A stretch of 12,503 nt of DNA from an uncultured Alphaproteobacteria bacterium. Its GTDB lineage: Bacteria > Pseudomonadota > Alphaproteobacteria > Micavibrionales > Micavibrionaceae. The notes beneath the pieces are model-generated. The model was not told the DNA's origin. It worked only from the letters and a program-made list of their open reading frames with translations, and made no database searches. The stretch is taken from NCBI GenBank assembly GCA_937128575.1, contig CAKZMN010000344.1, positions 1-12,503 on the forward strand, in the 5' to 3' direction. The translations under genes were made by a program, and so were the position numbers. Position 1 is the stretch's first letter. The number at the start of each line of letters is the position of its first letter. Of this stretch, positions 1 through 6,556 are shown piece after piece.

Positions 1-48
1 TGTGACGGCGATAAGCACCACCGAGATAGATTTTTCTCAGTTGTCGAT

Positions 49-489
49 CTAAAGCACCTTGGCAATAGACTGCGCTAAGTAATCCACATTGCCAGGCGAA
101 ATCGCAGCAACATTGATTCGGCTAGACCCCACAACATAAATACTAAATTCATCCTGCAAACGCTGTACTTGGTCTTTATCAATACCCAGAAAAGAGAACA
201 TGCCGCTCTGTTCTTTTATGAAATTGAAGTTCTGTGTCACTCCGTTCTCAACCAGCTTATCAACCATTACGGCGCAGGCATCATAGTCCTGATCGGTGTG
301 GTGCATGCATGATTTTTTGACCTTGCGCATCATCACGCTGCGGAAATGTTCGCTGCTGGCGGAGAAGCGCTGTAGGTAGTACAGGCCAGAATTATGGAGG
401 TAGCTCTCCGTGATTTTCTTAGGCGCGGGTTTCTCGCGTTTTTTATACGGGGTGTTTGCTTTATTCCCGGCTTTTGGCTTGATATTCAT
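49..489 (-). CDS. Chimeric ORF: RecX N-terminal region fused to aspartate/aromatic aminotransferase C-terminus
   Basis: The ORF encodes 146 residues. Residues ~26-82 (ITESYLHNSGLYYLQRFSAS, then a VMMRKV stretch and a VDKLVENGV helix) match the start of alphaproteobacterial RecX, the regulator of RecA filaments. RecX would normally continue for roughly another 100 residues. From about residue 86 the protein instead reads NFNFIKEQSGMFSFLGIDK, then EEF-like and SSRINVAAIS segments, ending LAQSIAKVL. This is the extreme C-terminus of AspC/TyrB-type PLP aminotransferases, including the Arg (R124) that binds the substrate carboxylate. The lysine that holds PLP and about 330 upstream residues are absent, so aminotransferase activity is not possible. 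RecX function is doubtful because its later helical repeats are missing. It could be a deletion remnant fusing two neighbouring genes or an assembly chimera. The start has no clear ribosome binding site. Both family assignments are recognition from memory, and the junction near 228-240 is estimated. Confidence 0.7.
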   Translation of the reverse strand: MNIKPKAGNKANTPYKKREKPAPKKITESYLHNSGLYYLQRFSASSEHFRSVMMRKVKKSCMHHTDQDYDACAVMVDKLVENGVTQNFNFIKEQSGMFSFLGIDKDQVQRLQDEFSIYVVGSSRINVAAISPGNVDYLAQSIAKVL

Positions 490-576
490 AGCGTAGATTA
501 TATGTTAGTTTTCTTTCGTATGCATCATTGATTTGGGTATGCGCCGTTTATTCATCATTTTACAGCCGGAGTTAAA
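490..576. promoter_or_regulatory. Divergent intergenic region between the recX-like ORF and the ABC permease
   Basis: This 87-bp AT-rich spacer must carry any promoters for the two divergent genes. A plausible Shine-Dalgarno sequence (CCGGAG, 566-571) precedes the permease ATG at 577. No convincing -35/-10 pair stands out on either strand. Confidence 0.35.
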
Positions 577-1386
577 ATGTCTTCAGAAGCCCAAGCAAAG
601 TTAGCGCCGCGCCTTATTCGCGGTGTCAACTATATTGGCCTATACACATTGATTAAGCGCGAGGTTGGGCGCTTTACCAATGTATATATGCAGACCTTGG
701 TGGCGCCGGTTGTGACGACGCTGCTGTTCTACACCGTTTTTGCGCTGGCCTTTGGCGGGGTGACGCGTCAGGTGGGGGATGTACCGTTTTTGGCGTTTTT
801 GGCGCCAGGTTTGATTATGATGACCATGGTACAGAACGCATTTGCCAATACTTCGTCCTCGCTTGTGATTGCGAAGGTGCAGGGCAATATTGTTGATATC
901 TTGATGCCGCCGCTTTCCGAAGGCGAGCTTATGTTCGGTTATATTATTGGCGGCGTTTTGCGCGGCGTTTTGGTTGGCCTGGTGACGGGCATTGTTATGA
1001 ATTTCTTTGTGCCGCTGGCGGTGTCATCATGGTTGACGATTATTGTTTTTGCGATGCTTGGTAATGTGATGCTGGCGGCGCTGGGTACGGCGGCGGGGAT
1101 ATGGTCGGATAAATTTGATCATATGTCTGCGGTGACGAATTTCATTATTACGCCGCTGACGTTTTTGTCGGGCACGTTTTATTCGATTGAGAGCCTGCCA
1201 GAGGCATGGCGCGTGATTGCGCATTATAACCCGTTTTTCTATATGATTGATGGCTTTCGCAGCGGGTTTATCGGGCAAGCCGATGGCAGCTTTGTTGTGG
1301 GGCTGATCATGTTGAGTGCGGTGAATATATTCTTGCTTGTGCTTATATTCTTCATGCTGCGTAGCGGCTATAAAATGAAAAGCTAA
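577..1386 (+). CDS. ABC-2 type transporter permease
   Basis: The 269-residue protein has the length and architecture of ABC-2 family permeases (YadH/NodJ-like). A cytoplasmic N-terminus contains an amphipathic segment (TLIKREVGRFTNVYMQTLVA, residues ~25-44), followed by about six hydrophobic segments: near 44-61, 70-88, 120-146, 150-173, 188-200 and 240-262. The LTFLSGTFYSIESLP segment before the last helices is typical of the family, as is the NPFFYMIDGFRSGF stretch. Family members export drugs, polysaccharides or lipids in the inner membrane and need a separate ATPase subunit. No ATPase gene is adjacent on either side here, so the partner must be encoded elsewhere and the substrate cannot be inferred. 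The start at 577 is supported by CCGGAG six bases upstream. The gene ends 33 bp before hslO. Confidence 0.85.
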   Translation: MSSEAQAKLAPRLIRGVNYIGLYTLIKREVGRFTNVYMQTLVAPVVTTLLFYTVFALAFGGVTRQVGDVPFLAFLAPGLIMMTMVQNAFANTSSSLVIAKVQGNIVDILMPPLSEGELMFGYIIGGVLRGVLVGLVTGIVMNFFVPLAVSSWLTIIVFAMLGNVMLAALGTAAGIWSDKFDHMSAVTNFIITPLTFLSGTFYSIESLPEAWRVIAHYNPFFYMIDGFRSGFIGQADGSFVVGLIMLSAVNIFLLVLIFFMLRSGYKMKS

Positions 1387-1404
1387 AAATATCCCTTTAA
1401 TTTA

Positions 1405-1413
1405 TGGTATAAT
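1405..1413 (+). promoter_or_regulatory. Extended -10 promoter for hslO, predicted leaderless transcript
   Basis: TGGTATAAT at 1405-1413 is a perfect extended -10 element (TGn followed by TATAAT). No -35 match is seen 17 bp upstream (AAAAAT at 1385-1390), which extended -10 promoters do not need. With the last T at -7, +1 falls on 1420, the A of the hslO ATG. This agrees with the lack of a real Shine-Dalgarno sequence before that ATG. Transcription from here is inferred, not shown. Confidence 0.55.
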
Positions 1414-1419
1414 GGAATA

Positions 1420-2421
1420 ATGGACGATCTCTCGAACGTAGCGGCTAGTATGGGTCTTGACGATTTTAAGGTGGCGGATAACGATGTTATTCAGCCCTTT
1501 CAGCTTGAGGTTTCTGCCTTGCGCGGGCGCGCGGTGCGTATGGGCGACGTTATCAATGATATTTTAGAGCCTCATGGCTATCCCAATCCGGTCGCACATT
1601 TGGTTGGGGAGACGATCACGATTGCGGCGCTTTTATCCTCTATGCTCAAATATGAAGGTATTTTCACGTTGCAGATGCATGGTGATGGGCCGGTTTCGAT
1701 GCTGGTGGCGGATGTTACTGCCGCGGGCGAGGTTCGGGGCTGCGCTAGTTATGATGAGGAACGCTTGCAGCAAGCGCGCGAGCAGATCTCTGCGCTTAAG
1801 GCGCCGGAGGGGTCGCAAAATCATTTGGCGCAATATCTGGGCAAGGGGCGTTTGGTCTTTACCGTTGATCCGGGTGAGGGTGGTGACCGTTATCAGGGCA
1901 TTGTTGAGATTAAGGGCGCGTCACTGGTTGATTGTGTTCAGCATTATTTCACTCAATCAGAGCAAATTGGTAATGGCATTAAGCTGGCCGTTGGTTTGCG
2001 TGATGGAAAATGGCGCGCGGGCGGTGTGATGTTACAGCATTTGCCGGAGGATCAGAAAAACGCAGAGCTAGGCACAGGCAATACCCGCGAGGATGATTGG
2101 CGCCGCGCGATGATTTTGATGGATACCTGCACAGAAGATGAAATGCTGTCGCCGGATTTGCATTCTAATGTTTTGCTGACGCGCTTATTCCATGAAGAAG
2201 GTGTGCGGGTGTTTGATGCGGTTGCTGTTAAAAAGGGCTGCCGCTGTCATACAGAAAAGGTGATGAATATCCTGTGCACCATGCCGGATGATGATTTAGA
2301 TCATATGGCGGATGATGGCGCGATTAGCATGCATTGCGAGTTTTGTAGCCGGGATTTTGTTTTTGATTTAAAAGATATTCGCGCTACAATAAAGGACAAG
2401 AATGCAGAGACGAGCCCGTAG
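1420..2421 (+). CDS. hslO: Hsp33 redox-regulated molecular chaperone
   Basis: Hsp33 is a cytoplasmic holdase that becomes active when oxidative stress plus heat or bleach releases zinc and forms disulfides. The 333-residue protein has the N-terminal chaperone domain (residues ~22-240, with LRGRAVRMGDVINDIL and an HPYP-type HGYPNPVAHLVGE stretch). The C-terminal redox switch is complete: C274-R-C276, 29 intervening residues, then C306-E-F-C309, fitting the family signature CXC-X27-32-CXXC. An additional Cys sits at 286. The protein is slightly longer than E. coli Hsp33 because of an N-terminal extension of about 20 residues. An internal ATG at 1450 is a possible alternative start, but the promoter geometry at 1405-1413 favours 1420. 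Hsp33 next to an ABC permease is an arrangement I recall from alphaproteobacteria. Confidence 0.95.
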   Translation: MDDLSNVAASMGLDDFKVADNDVIQPFQLEVSALRGRAVRMGDVINDILEPHGYPNPVAHLVGETITIAALLSSMLKYEGIFTLQMHGDGPVSMLVADVTAAGEVRGCASYDEERLQQAREQISALKAPEGSQNHLAQYLGKGRLVFTVDPGEGGDRYQGIVEIKGASLVDCVQHYFTQSEQIGNGIKLAVGLRDGKWRAGGVMLQHLPEDQKNAELGTGNTREDDWRRAMILMDTCTEDEMLSPDLHSNVLLTRLFHEEGVRVFDAVAVKKGCRCHTEKVMNILCTMPDDDLDHMADDGAISMHCEFCSRDFVFDLKDIRATIKDKNAETSP

Positions 2422-2467
2422 AGCGGCCCGCGCCTTTGTGTAAATCCCTTTCGTTGGAGCGTCCGTT

Positions 2468-3046
2468 TTGTTCAAACAAGCCTTAAGATATTCCCTTATA
2501 TTATCAGCTCTAGCGCTGCCGGCCTGTAGTTCTCTGCCTAAGCCGGAGGGGAAGCCGCTGCCGGCGATTACGTTTGAGCATATTCAAAAGCTGCCGATTA
2601 GTGTGGGGTCGCTGCGCACGCATAGCGAGTCGGAGGCTATCTCTGAGAGTTTTGTGGTTTCGCCGCATAATGTTATGAGCGAATATCTTCATGCGCGCTT
2701 TGTGCCTAAGGGGTTTTCGGGTTCCTTGCAGGCCGTGATTGAAACGGCGAATATTGAGCATTCCTATCAGCCATCAAGCAATAAGGCCGGTTCATTTTTG
2801 GATGTTGGCGGGTTAGATGTATACAGCATGACGGTTAAGATCCGTTTGGAATATATCGGACAGGATGAAAAATTGATTAAGGGCTCCGTTTTAACGGGTG
2901 GGCGCATTGTTAAGGTGTCTGAGCATGCATCGATTGCGGAGCGCGAGCGTAGGCAGTTTGAAGGTATGGAGCTTTTGTTTAAAGACCTGGACGAGGCCGT
3001 GAAGAGCATTGTCTTGGGCGATATGGGGCTGGGTATGGCGCGTTAA
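2468..3046 (+). CDS. Putative lipoprotein of unknown function
   Basis: The 192-residue protein begins with a short positively charged n-region, a hydrophobic stretch (SLILSALALPA) and a lipobox ending LPAC, giving lipidation at Cys20 and a mature protein of 173 residues. The start is TTG; GGAG at 2456-2459, eight bases upstream, supports it, and without that start the signal peptide would be lost. The mature part alternates beta-rich and charged helical stretches and contains SPHNVMSEYLHARF, a Gly-rich LDVGGLDVYS segment and a conserved-looking ERERRQFEGMELLFKDLDEA helix. This vaguely recalls the small alpha/beta envelope lipoproteins of the YajG/LptE or ABC-auxiliary type, but I do not recognise the family and assign no function. 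It follows hslO by 46 bp in the same direction and could be cotranscribed. Its end faces trkH 30 bp away. Confidence 0.75.
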   Translation: MFKQALRYSLILSALALPACSSLPKPEGKPLPAITFEHIQKLPISVGSLRTHSESEAISESFVVSPHNVMSEYLHARFVPKGFSGSLQAVIETANIEHSYQPSSNKAGSFLDVGGLDVYSMTVKIRLEYIGQDEKLIKGSVLTGGRIVKVSEHASIAERERRQFEGMELLFKDLDEAVKSIVLGDMGLGMAR

Positions 3047-3076
3047 TCTAGCCTTGCGCTGTTGCTAGTCTCAATC

Positions 3077-4519
3077 TTAATCCCGCCAGAAATATGTTGA
3101 GCACATCACCAAAATTGGGAAGATCTCTAAACGACCGACCAGCATACCGATGCTGCAAATCCATTTTGCGATATCAGGTAGGGATTGAAACGTGCCAGAG
3201 GGGCCAATAACGGAGCCCAGACCCGGTCCCACGTTAGAAATGGATGTGGCGGCGGCAGACATGGCGGTTAGGAAGTCTAGGCCGCTATAGGATAGGGCGA
3301 TGGCCATGGCACTGAAGCATATGGCGTAGAGGAAGAAAAACCCCATCACCGACATCGGTACGTCTTTGGGAATGGGTTTACCGTTATAGCGCGTGATGAA
3401 AACGCCATTGGGGTAGATCAATTTTTTGAGCTGTACCTGAACCACAGAAATCAATACCTGAAAACGGAAGATCTTGATGCCGCATGATGTTGATCCCGCG
3501 CATGCGCCAACCACCATAAGGAAGAAAAGCAGAGCCACAGCAAAGCCGCCCCACAGGCCGTAATCCCCATTGGCAAAGCCCGTTCCCGTGATGAGCGAGA
3601 CAACATTAAAGGAAGATCGGCGCACGGCCTCAAAGATGGTCATGTCTTGATTCATAATTAAGTAAAAAGAGAGCACCGCTATCGATGAAAATACGATGGT
3701 CAAGAATGTGCGAACTTGAGAATCTGTGAATAGGGGGCGTGCGTTGCCGCCCATGGCCTGTAGATAAAGTATGAAGGGCAGGCCGCCCGCGATCATGAAT
3801 ATTATCGCGACCATTTCCGTCCATGGCGCGTCATAGTGGCCGAAGGACGAATCAAAGGTTGAGAAGCCGCCCGTTGCAATGGTGGTCATAGCGTGGACGA
3901 TGGCATCGAAGACGCCCATCCCTGCGAACATGTAGGAGATCATGCATAGCACTGTCAGGCCGACATAAATCATACTGATTGAACTGGCGAGTTGCGCCGC
4001 GCGCGGCAGAACCTTTTCATTTTCAGATAGTTCGGTGCGGAATATCTGCATGCCGCCAACATTTAGGAAGGGCATGATGGACATCGCCATCAAAATAACC
4101 CCAACACCGCCCAGCCATTGTAAGATGCCACGCCAGAGCAAGATACCTGGTGGGGCGTCATCTAGGCCCGTTATAACAGTTGAGCCAGTTGTGGTGACGC
4201 CGGACATAGCCTCGAAGAAGGAGTCGGTTATGCTGAGTTGTAATTCAGATAGGTAGAAAGGCAGAGCGCCGAAGGCGGCAATCATAAGCCAACTGAGTAC
4301 GGTCAGCATGAAAGCCTGGCGCACATTGATTTTGAGTTCTTGGTGCGCGTTGCTGAGTACGAGGGAGCCGCCAAAGAACGCCGTGATCACGATGCAGAGC
4401 AGGAATACTTTCCAATCGCTGCTGCCGCTATAGATATCAGCCAGCATCGGCAGAACCATACCGATCGAAAGAACGGTAAGCAGCAAGCCGATAACATACA
4501 TGACGGGTCTGAAGTCCAT
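3077..4519 (-). CDS. trkH: Trk-type potassium uptake protein, membrane subunit TrkH
   Basis: The 480-residue integral membrane protein has the length of TrkH/KtrB-type K+ transporters. These are inner-membrane proteins with four M1-P-M2 repeats whose pore loops form the K+ filter. All four filter loops are visible: VTTTGS (residues 108-113), IATGGF (214-219), ITGTGF (310-315) and SNVGPG (428-433). The GACAGSTSCGIKIFR segment (338-352) is the intramembrane gating-loop region, and the C-terminus ends EIFPILVMCSTYFWRD, typical of the family. No regulatory TrkA gene is in the window. The start at 4519 gives a good first transmembrane helix, though the ribosome binding site is weak. The gene lies downstream of the OmpA-type lipoprotein on the same strand, but a terminator at 4575-4611 separates them, so it probably has its own promoter in 4520-4574. 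Confidence 0.95.
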   Translation of the reverse strand: MDFRPVMYVIGLLLTVLSIGMVLPMLADIYSGSSDWKVFLLCIVITAFFGGSLVLSNAHQELKINVRQAFMLTVLSWLMIAAFGALPFYLSELQLSITDSFFEAMSGVTTTGSTVITGLDDAPPGILLWRGILQWLGGVGVILMAMSIMPFLNVGGMQIFRTELSENEKVLPRAAQLASSISMIYVGLTVLCMISYMFAGMGVFDAIVHAMTTIATGGFSTFDSSFGHYDAPWTEMVAIIFMIAGGLPFILYLQAMGGNARPLFTDSQVRTFLTIVFSSIAVLSFYLIMNQDMTIFEAVRRSSFNVVSLITGTGFANGDYGLWGGFAVALLFFLMVVGACAGSTSCGIKIFRFQVLISVVQVQLKKLIYPNGVFITRYNGKPIPKDVPMSVMGFFFLYAICFSAMAIALSYSGLDFLTAMSAAATSISNVGPGLGSVIGPSGTFQSLPDIAKWICSIGMLVGRLEIFPILVMCSTYFWRD

Positions 4520-4574
4520 GGGTAGTTATTCTTTTCTTATGCCGATTGTTGCTTTAGGGGCGGCGTTTAAAGAC

Positions 4575-4611
4575 AAAAAAGCCGAAGCGTAAAATATGCT
4601 CCGGCTTTTTT
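4575..4611 (-). terminator. Rho-independent terminator of the OmpA-type lipoprotein gene
   Basis: The arms AAAAAAGCCGAAGC (4575-4588) and GCTCCGGCTTTTTT (4598-4611) pair with a nine-base loop and flanking A and T runs. On the minus strand the single imperfect position is a G-U wobble, whereas on the plus strand it would be an A-C mismatch. The structure is therefore better on the minus strand, placing it 33 bp after the stop of the lipoprotein gene. Confidence 0.88.
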
Positions 4612-4643
4612 AATTATAATCGTTTTAACCTATGCGCTAGTGC

Positions 4644-5543
4644 CTAGTTGAATGAGATATTCACGCGGCGGTTAGCGGGCTCACGAACATTGTCCGGTGT
4701 GTCGACCAATAGTTCTGTTTCGCCTCTGGCATCTACAGTTAGTAGGTTTGGATCAATGCCGCGGTCGATCAAAGCATCACGTACTTTGTTTGCGCGTTTG
4801 AATGCCAAGCGTTGGTTATATTGTGTTGGGCCAGATGTATCGGCGTGACCAACAACGTTCACCACGTTGGGTGGGTTTTGTGAAACCTCTTGAGCAACCG
4901 CATCAAGAACGTTAAGGGCGCCGGATCCTAGCTCGGATGAATCCCAGTTAAAGAATACTAGGTACATTGCATCTTCTGCATCCATTGGCTCGGAAGCGTC
5001 AACATCGAAGGCTAGTGGCTCTGCCGCTGGGGCAGGTGCTGGAGCAGGCTGCAGGCCTGATTCTAGTTGAGCCATAAGATCCATGAATTCGTCGCGACAG
5101 CGTGGGGCTGCATCGTCTTTCCACATTTCTTCTTGCTTCTCCATCCAGCAATCAAACTTGGCTTGTGTCTTTGCAGATAGAGCTGGTGATGTTTCGCGAG
5201 CACCAAGGTCATAAGCCACGATCAATCGGCCGCGCGCTGCGCTAAGCTCCATGGCGTGCTTGTCACTTAGGTTCCAGTCAGCAATCGGCTCAGGCAATAC
5301 AACTTCACCTGCGGCGGCGGCTAGACCCTTACGTGCGAAATGCAAAGCATCGGGGTAGTCGAATTTTTCTTTAAGTTCGCTGTTTGAAAAGGCGCGATAT
5401 TCATCAGACAGTGCCTGAGTAAATGGGCTACCGACAGCTTGGGCTTCGTTCAGTGCTTCCACTTCACTAAAGCTGGTGAATACAGTACATCCACCAAGTG
5501 CGATCACAGAGATCATTAACAGGACATTGCGCAGCGTTTTCAT
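4644..5543 (-). CDS. OmpA-family peptidoglycan-binding lipoprotein
   Basis: The 299-residue protein has a lipoprotein signal (MKTLRNVLLMISVIALGGC, lipobox LGGC, Cys19). The N-terminal domain (~25-165) contains DALHFARKGLAAAAGE, an AARGRLIVAYDLGAR stretch and a FDCWMEKQEE...CRDEF pattern with two cysteines that could pair. I recall this domain from Rhodospirillales OmpA-family proteins. A Pro-Ala linker (~166-180) leads to an OmpA C-terminal domain (194-299) with FFNWDSSEL, GHADTSG, YNQRLAFKRA and NRRVNISF. Asp235 and Arg250, 15 residues apart, match the pair that grips diaminopimelate in OmpA domains. The likely role is anchoring the outer membrane to the cell wall. The start at 5543 is supported by a strong GGGAG at 5552-5556. 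A candidate promoter lies at 5591-5619 and a terminator at 4575-4611, so it appears monocistronic. Confidence 0.9.
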   Translation of the reverse strand: MKTLRNVLLMISVIALGGCTVFTSFSEVEALNEAQAVGSPFTQALSDEYRAFSNSELKEKFDYPDALHFARKGLAAAAGEVVLPEPIADWNLSDKHAMELSAARGRLIVAYDLGARETSPALSAKTQAKFDCWMEKQEEMWKDDAAPRCRDEFMDLMAQLESGLQPAPAPAPAAEPLAFDVDASEPMDAEDAMYLVFFNWDSSELGSGALNVLDAVAQEVSQNPPNVVNVVGHADTSGPTQYNQRLAFKRANKVRDALIDRGIDPNLLTVDARGETELLVDTPDNVREPANRRVNISFN

Positions 5544-5956
5544 TAAAAGAGCTCCCTCAAAAACGTGTTGAATTCTTAATTGATAGAAAGGTTTTAATCC
5601 TCAATTACAATAATGTAAAGGATTGAGAATCATTTTAAACAGGTTTTTTTGTGATAAACCAGAATCTTATGGGGCCAGATTCTGGCAAAAGGTTAGGTTT
5701 TCTTAGTGATTCTGGGTGTTCTGGAAAGTGTGTGGAAAATTTTTTCAACAGCTAAAAATATGTGAATTTGCGGCTTACAAACCCATAAAAAATTTGTCTG
5801 TTTATTAAGTCTTGACTTTTTTCCGTAAAAGTTCGACTTTCCGACCAGAATTTCGGAGCGCTTCGAGGCTTGTCTGTCAGGCCGCTACAAATTAAGTAAG
5901 CACGAAGCGTTCTTATGTGACGCAAATATAATAAGAAAATAATGGAGTAATAGAGT
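5544..5956. promoter_or_regulatory. Long divergent intergenic region with palindromes and repeated half-sites
   Basis: This 413-bp AT-rich stretch separates the OmpA-type lipoprotein gene from the DJ-1-like gene, and I see no credible gene in it. It holds an imperfect hairpin at 5600-5627 (CTCAAT/ATTGAG with inner TACA/TGTA). An inverted repeat CCAGAATC/GATTCTGG lies at 5659-5685, and a second GATTCTGG at 5708-5715. A DnaA-box-like TTTTCCACA is present on the minus strand (5731-5739). CGCTTCG (5859-5865) and CGAAGCG (5903-5909) form an inverted repeat. A TATAAT at 5927-5932, 24 bp before the ATG at 5957, could be the -10 of the rightward gene, but no good -35 accompanies it. Confidence 0.6.
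5591..5619 (-). promoter_or_regulatory. Candidate promoter of the OmpA-type lipoprotein gene
   Basis: On the minus strand, TTTACA (plus-strand 5614-5619) is five of six bases like TTGACA. It is followed after exactly 17 bp by TAAAAC (5591-5596), four of six like TATAAT. This would start the transcript about 40 bases before the ATG at 5543. The hairpin at 5600-5627 overlaps the spacer. The match is only moderate. Confidence 0.35.
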
Positions 5957-6526
5957 ATGAATACACTGCAAAACGGTAATAAGTTGGCTGTGCTTGTTTC
6001 TAACGGTTTTAATGAAAAAGATTTAGTGGATGTGCAACGTGTTTTACTGGGTGAGGGCGTATCAATGCGCATCATCAGTATGGATAACGGTTTAACCAGT
6101 AGCTGGAATGGCAGTGACTGGGGTTTGAATTTCGCGGCTGATAGCGCGCTTAACACAGCTTTGGCTGCAGATTACGATATGTTGGTTGTGCCCGGTGGGC
6201 AGCGCAGCGTTGATAAATTGAAGCACACCGCGCATACGCGCCGCTTCATTAATGGCTTCGTTGATCAGTCCAAACCTGTTGTTGTTATGGGAGAGGCGCT
6301 GGAGCTTCTTGAGTTTGCTGGTAAGCTTTCTGGTATGACGGTGTGCGGCGATGAAGCCAAGCGCGAAATGGCCGAGCAAGCGGGCGCAACGTGGGTTGAA
6401 GATGGTTTTGTTGTTGATGGTATGGTTATGACTGGCCCAGCCTTGTCCGAAGATAGCGCCGATTATGTTTCTGCGATTAAGGACTTTTTGGTTGCTGATT
6501 ATACTATGATGGATGAAGCTGCTTAA
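5957..6526 (+). CDS. DJ-1/PfpI-fold protein without the catalytic cysteine (catalase C-terminal-domain-like)
   Basis: The 189-residue cytoplasmic protein shows the DJ-1/PfpI fold: KLAVLVSNGFNEKDL at the first strand and turn, DYDMLVVPGGQRSVDKL (73-89) at the Gly-rich loop, and KPVVVMGEALELLEFA (106-121) at the nucleophile elbow. In active members the elbow reads roughly KPVAAICHGP; here the Cys-His pair is replaced by Gly112-Glu113. The acidic residue of the usual GFE motif appears shifted (GFNE, 17-20). Protease, deglycase or chaperone activity of the usual kind is therefore unlikely. The elbow resembles the DJ-1-like C-terminal domain of large-subunit catalases, which also lacks the cysteine, here as a free-standing protein. 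GGAG at 5944-5947 precedes the start by nine bases. prfB begins 30 bp downstream, so the two may be cotranscribed. Its cellular role is unknown. Confidence 0.8.
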   Translation: MNTLQNGNKLAVLVSNGFNEKDLVDVQRVLLGEGVSMRIISMDNGLTSSWNGSDWGLNFAADSALNTALAADYDMLVVPGGQRSVDKLKHTAHTRRFINGFVDQSKPVVVMGEALELLEFAGKLSGMTVCGDEAKREMAEQAGATWVEDGFVVDGMVMTGPALSEDSADYVSAIKDFLVADYTMMDEAA

Positions 6527-6556
6527 GTTTAGCTTTATAAATTCGAGGGATTACGA

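Noticed and set aside
1574..2029. 151-codon ORF inside hslO in another frame
   Set aside because: Its Arg/Leu/Trp-rich composition is typical of an out-of-frame reading, and Hsp33 explains the DNA fully.
3047..3076. CTAGC/GCTAG inverted repeat between the lipoprotein gene and trkH as a bidirectional terminator
   Set aside because: The stem is only five base pairs with a long loop and no adjacent T run.
5659..5690. CCAGAATC/GATTCTGG hairpin as an intrinsic terminator
   Set aside because: No T run follows on either strand, and no gene ends nearby; the flanking genes diverge from this region.
5812..5840. TTGACT at 5812-5817 as a -35 element for the DJ-1-like gene
   Set aside because: At 17 bp spacing the -10 position reads GACTTT, which does not resemble TATAAT.
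5752..6156. Minus-strand ORF of 134 codons across the start of the DJ-1-like gene
   Set aside because: It overlaps a well-supported gene in antisense, has no recognisable domain, and its composition is that of a frame shadow.
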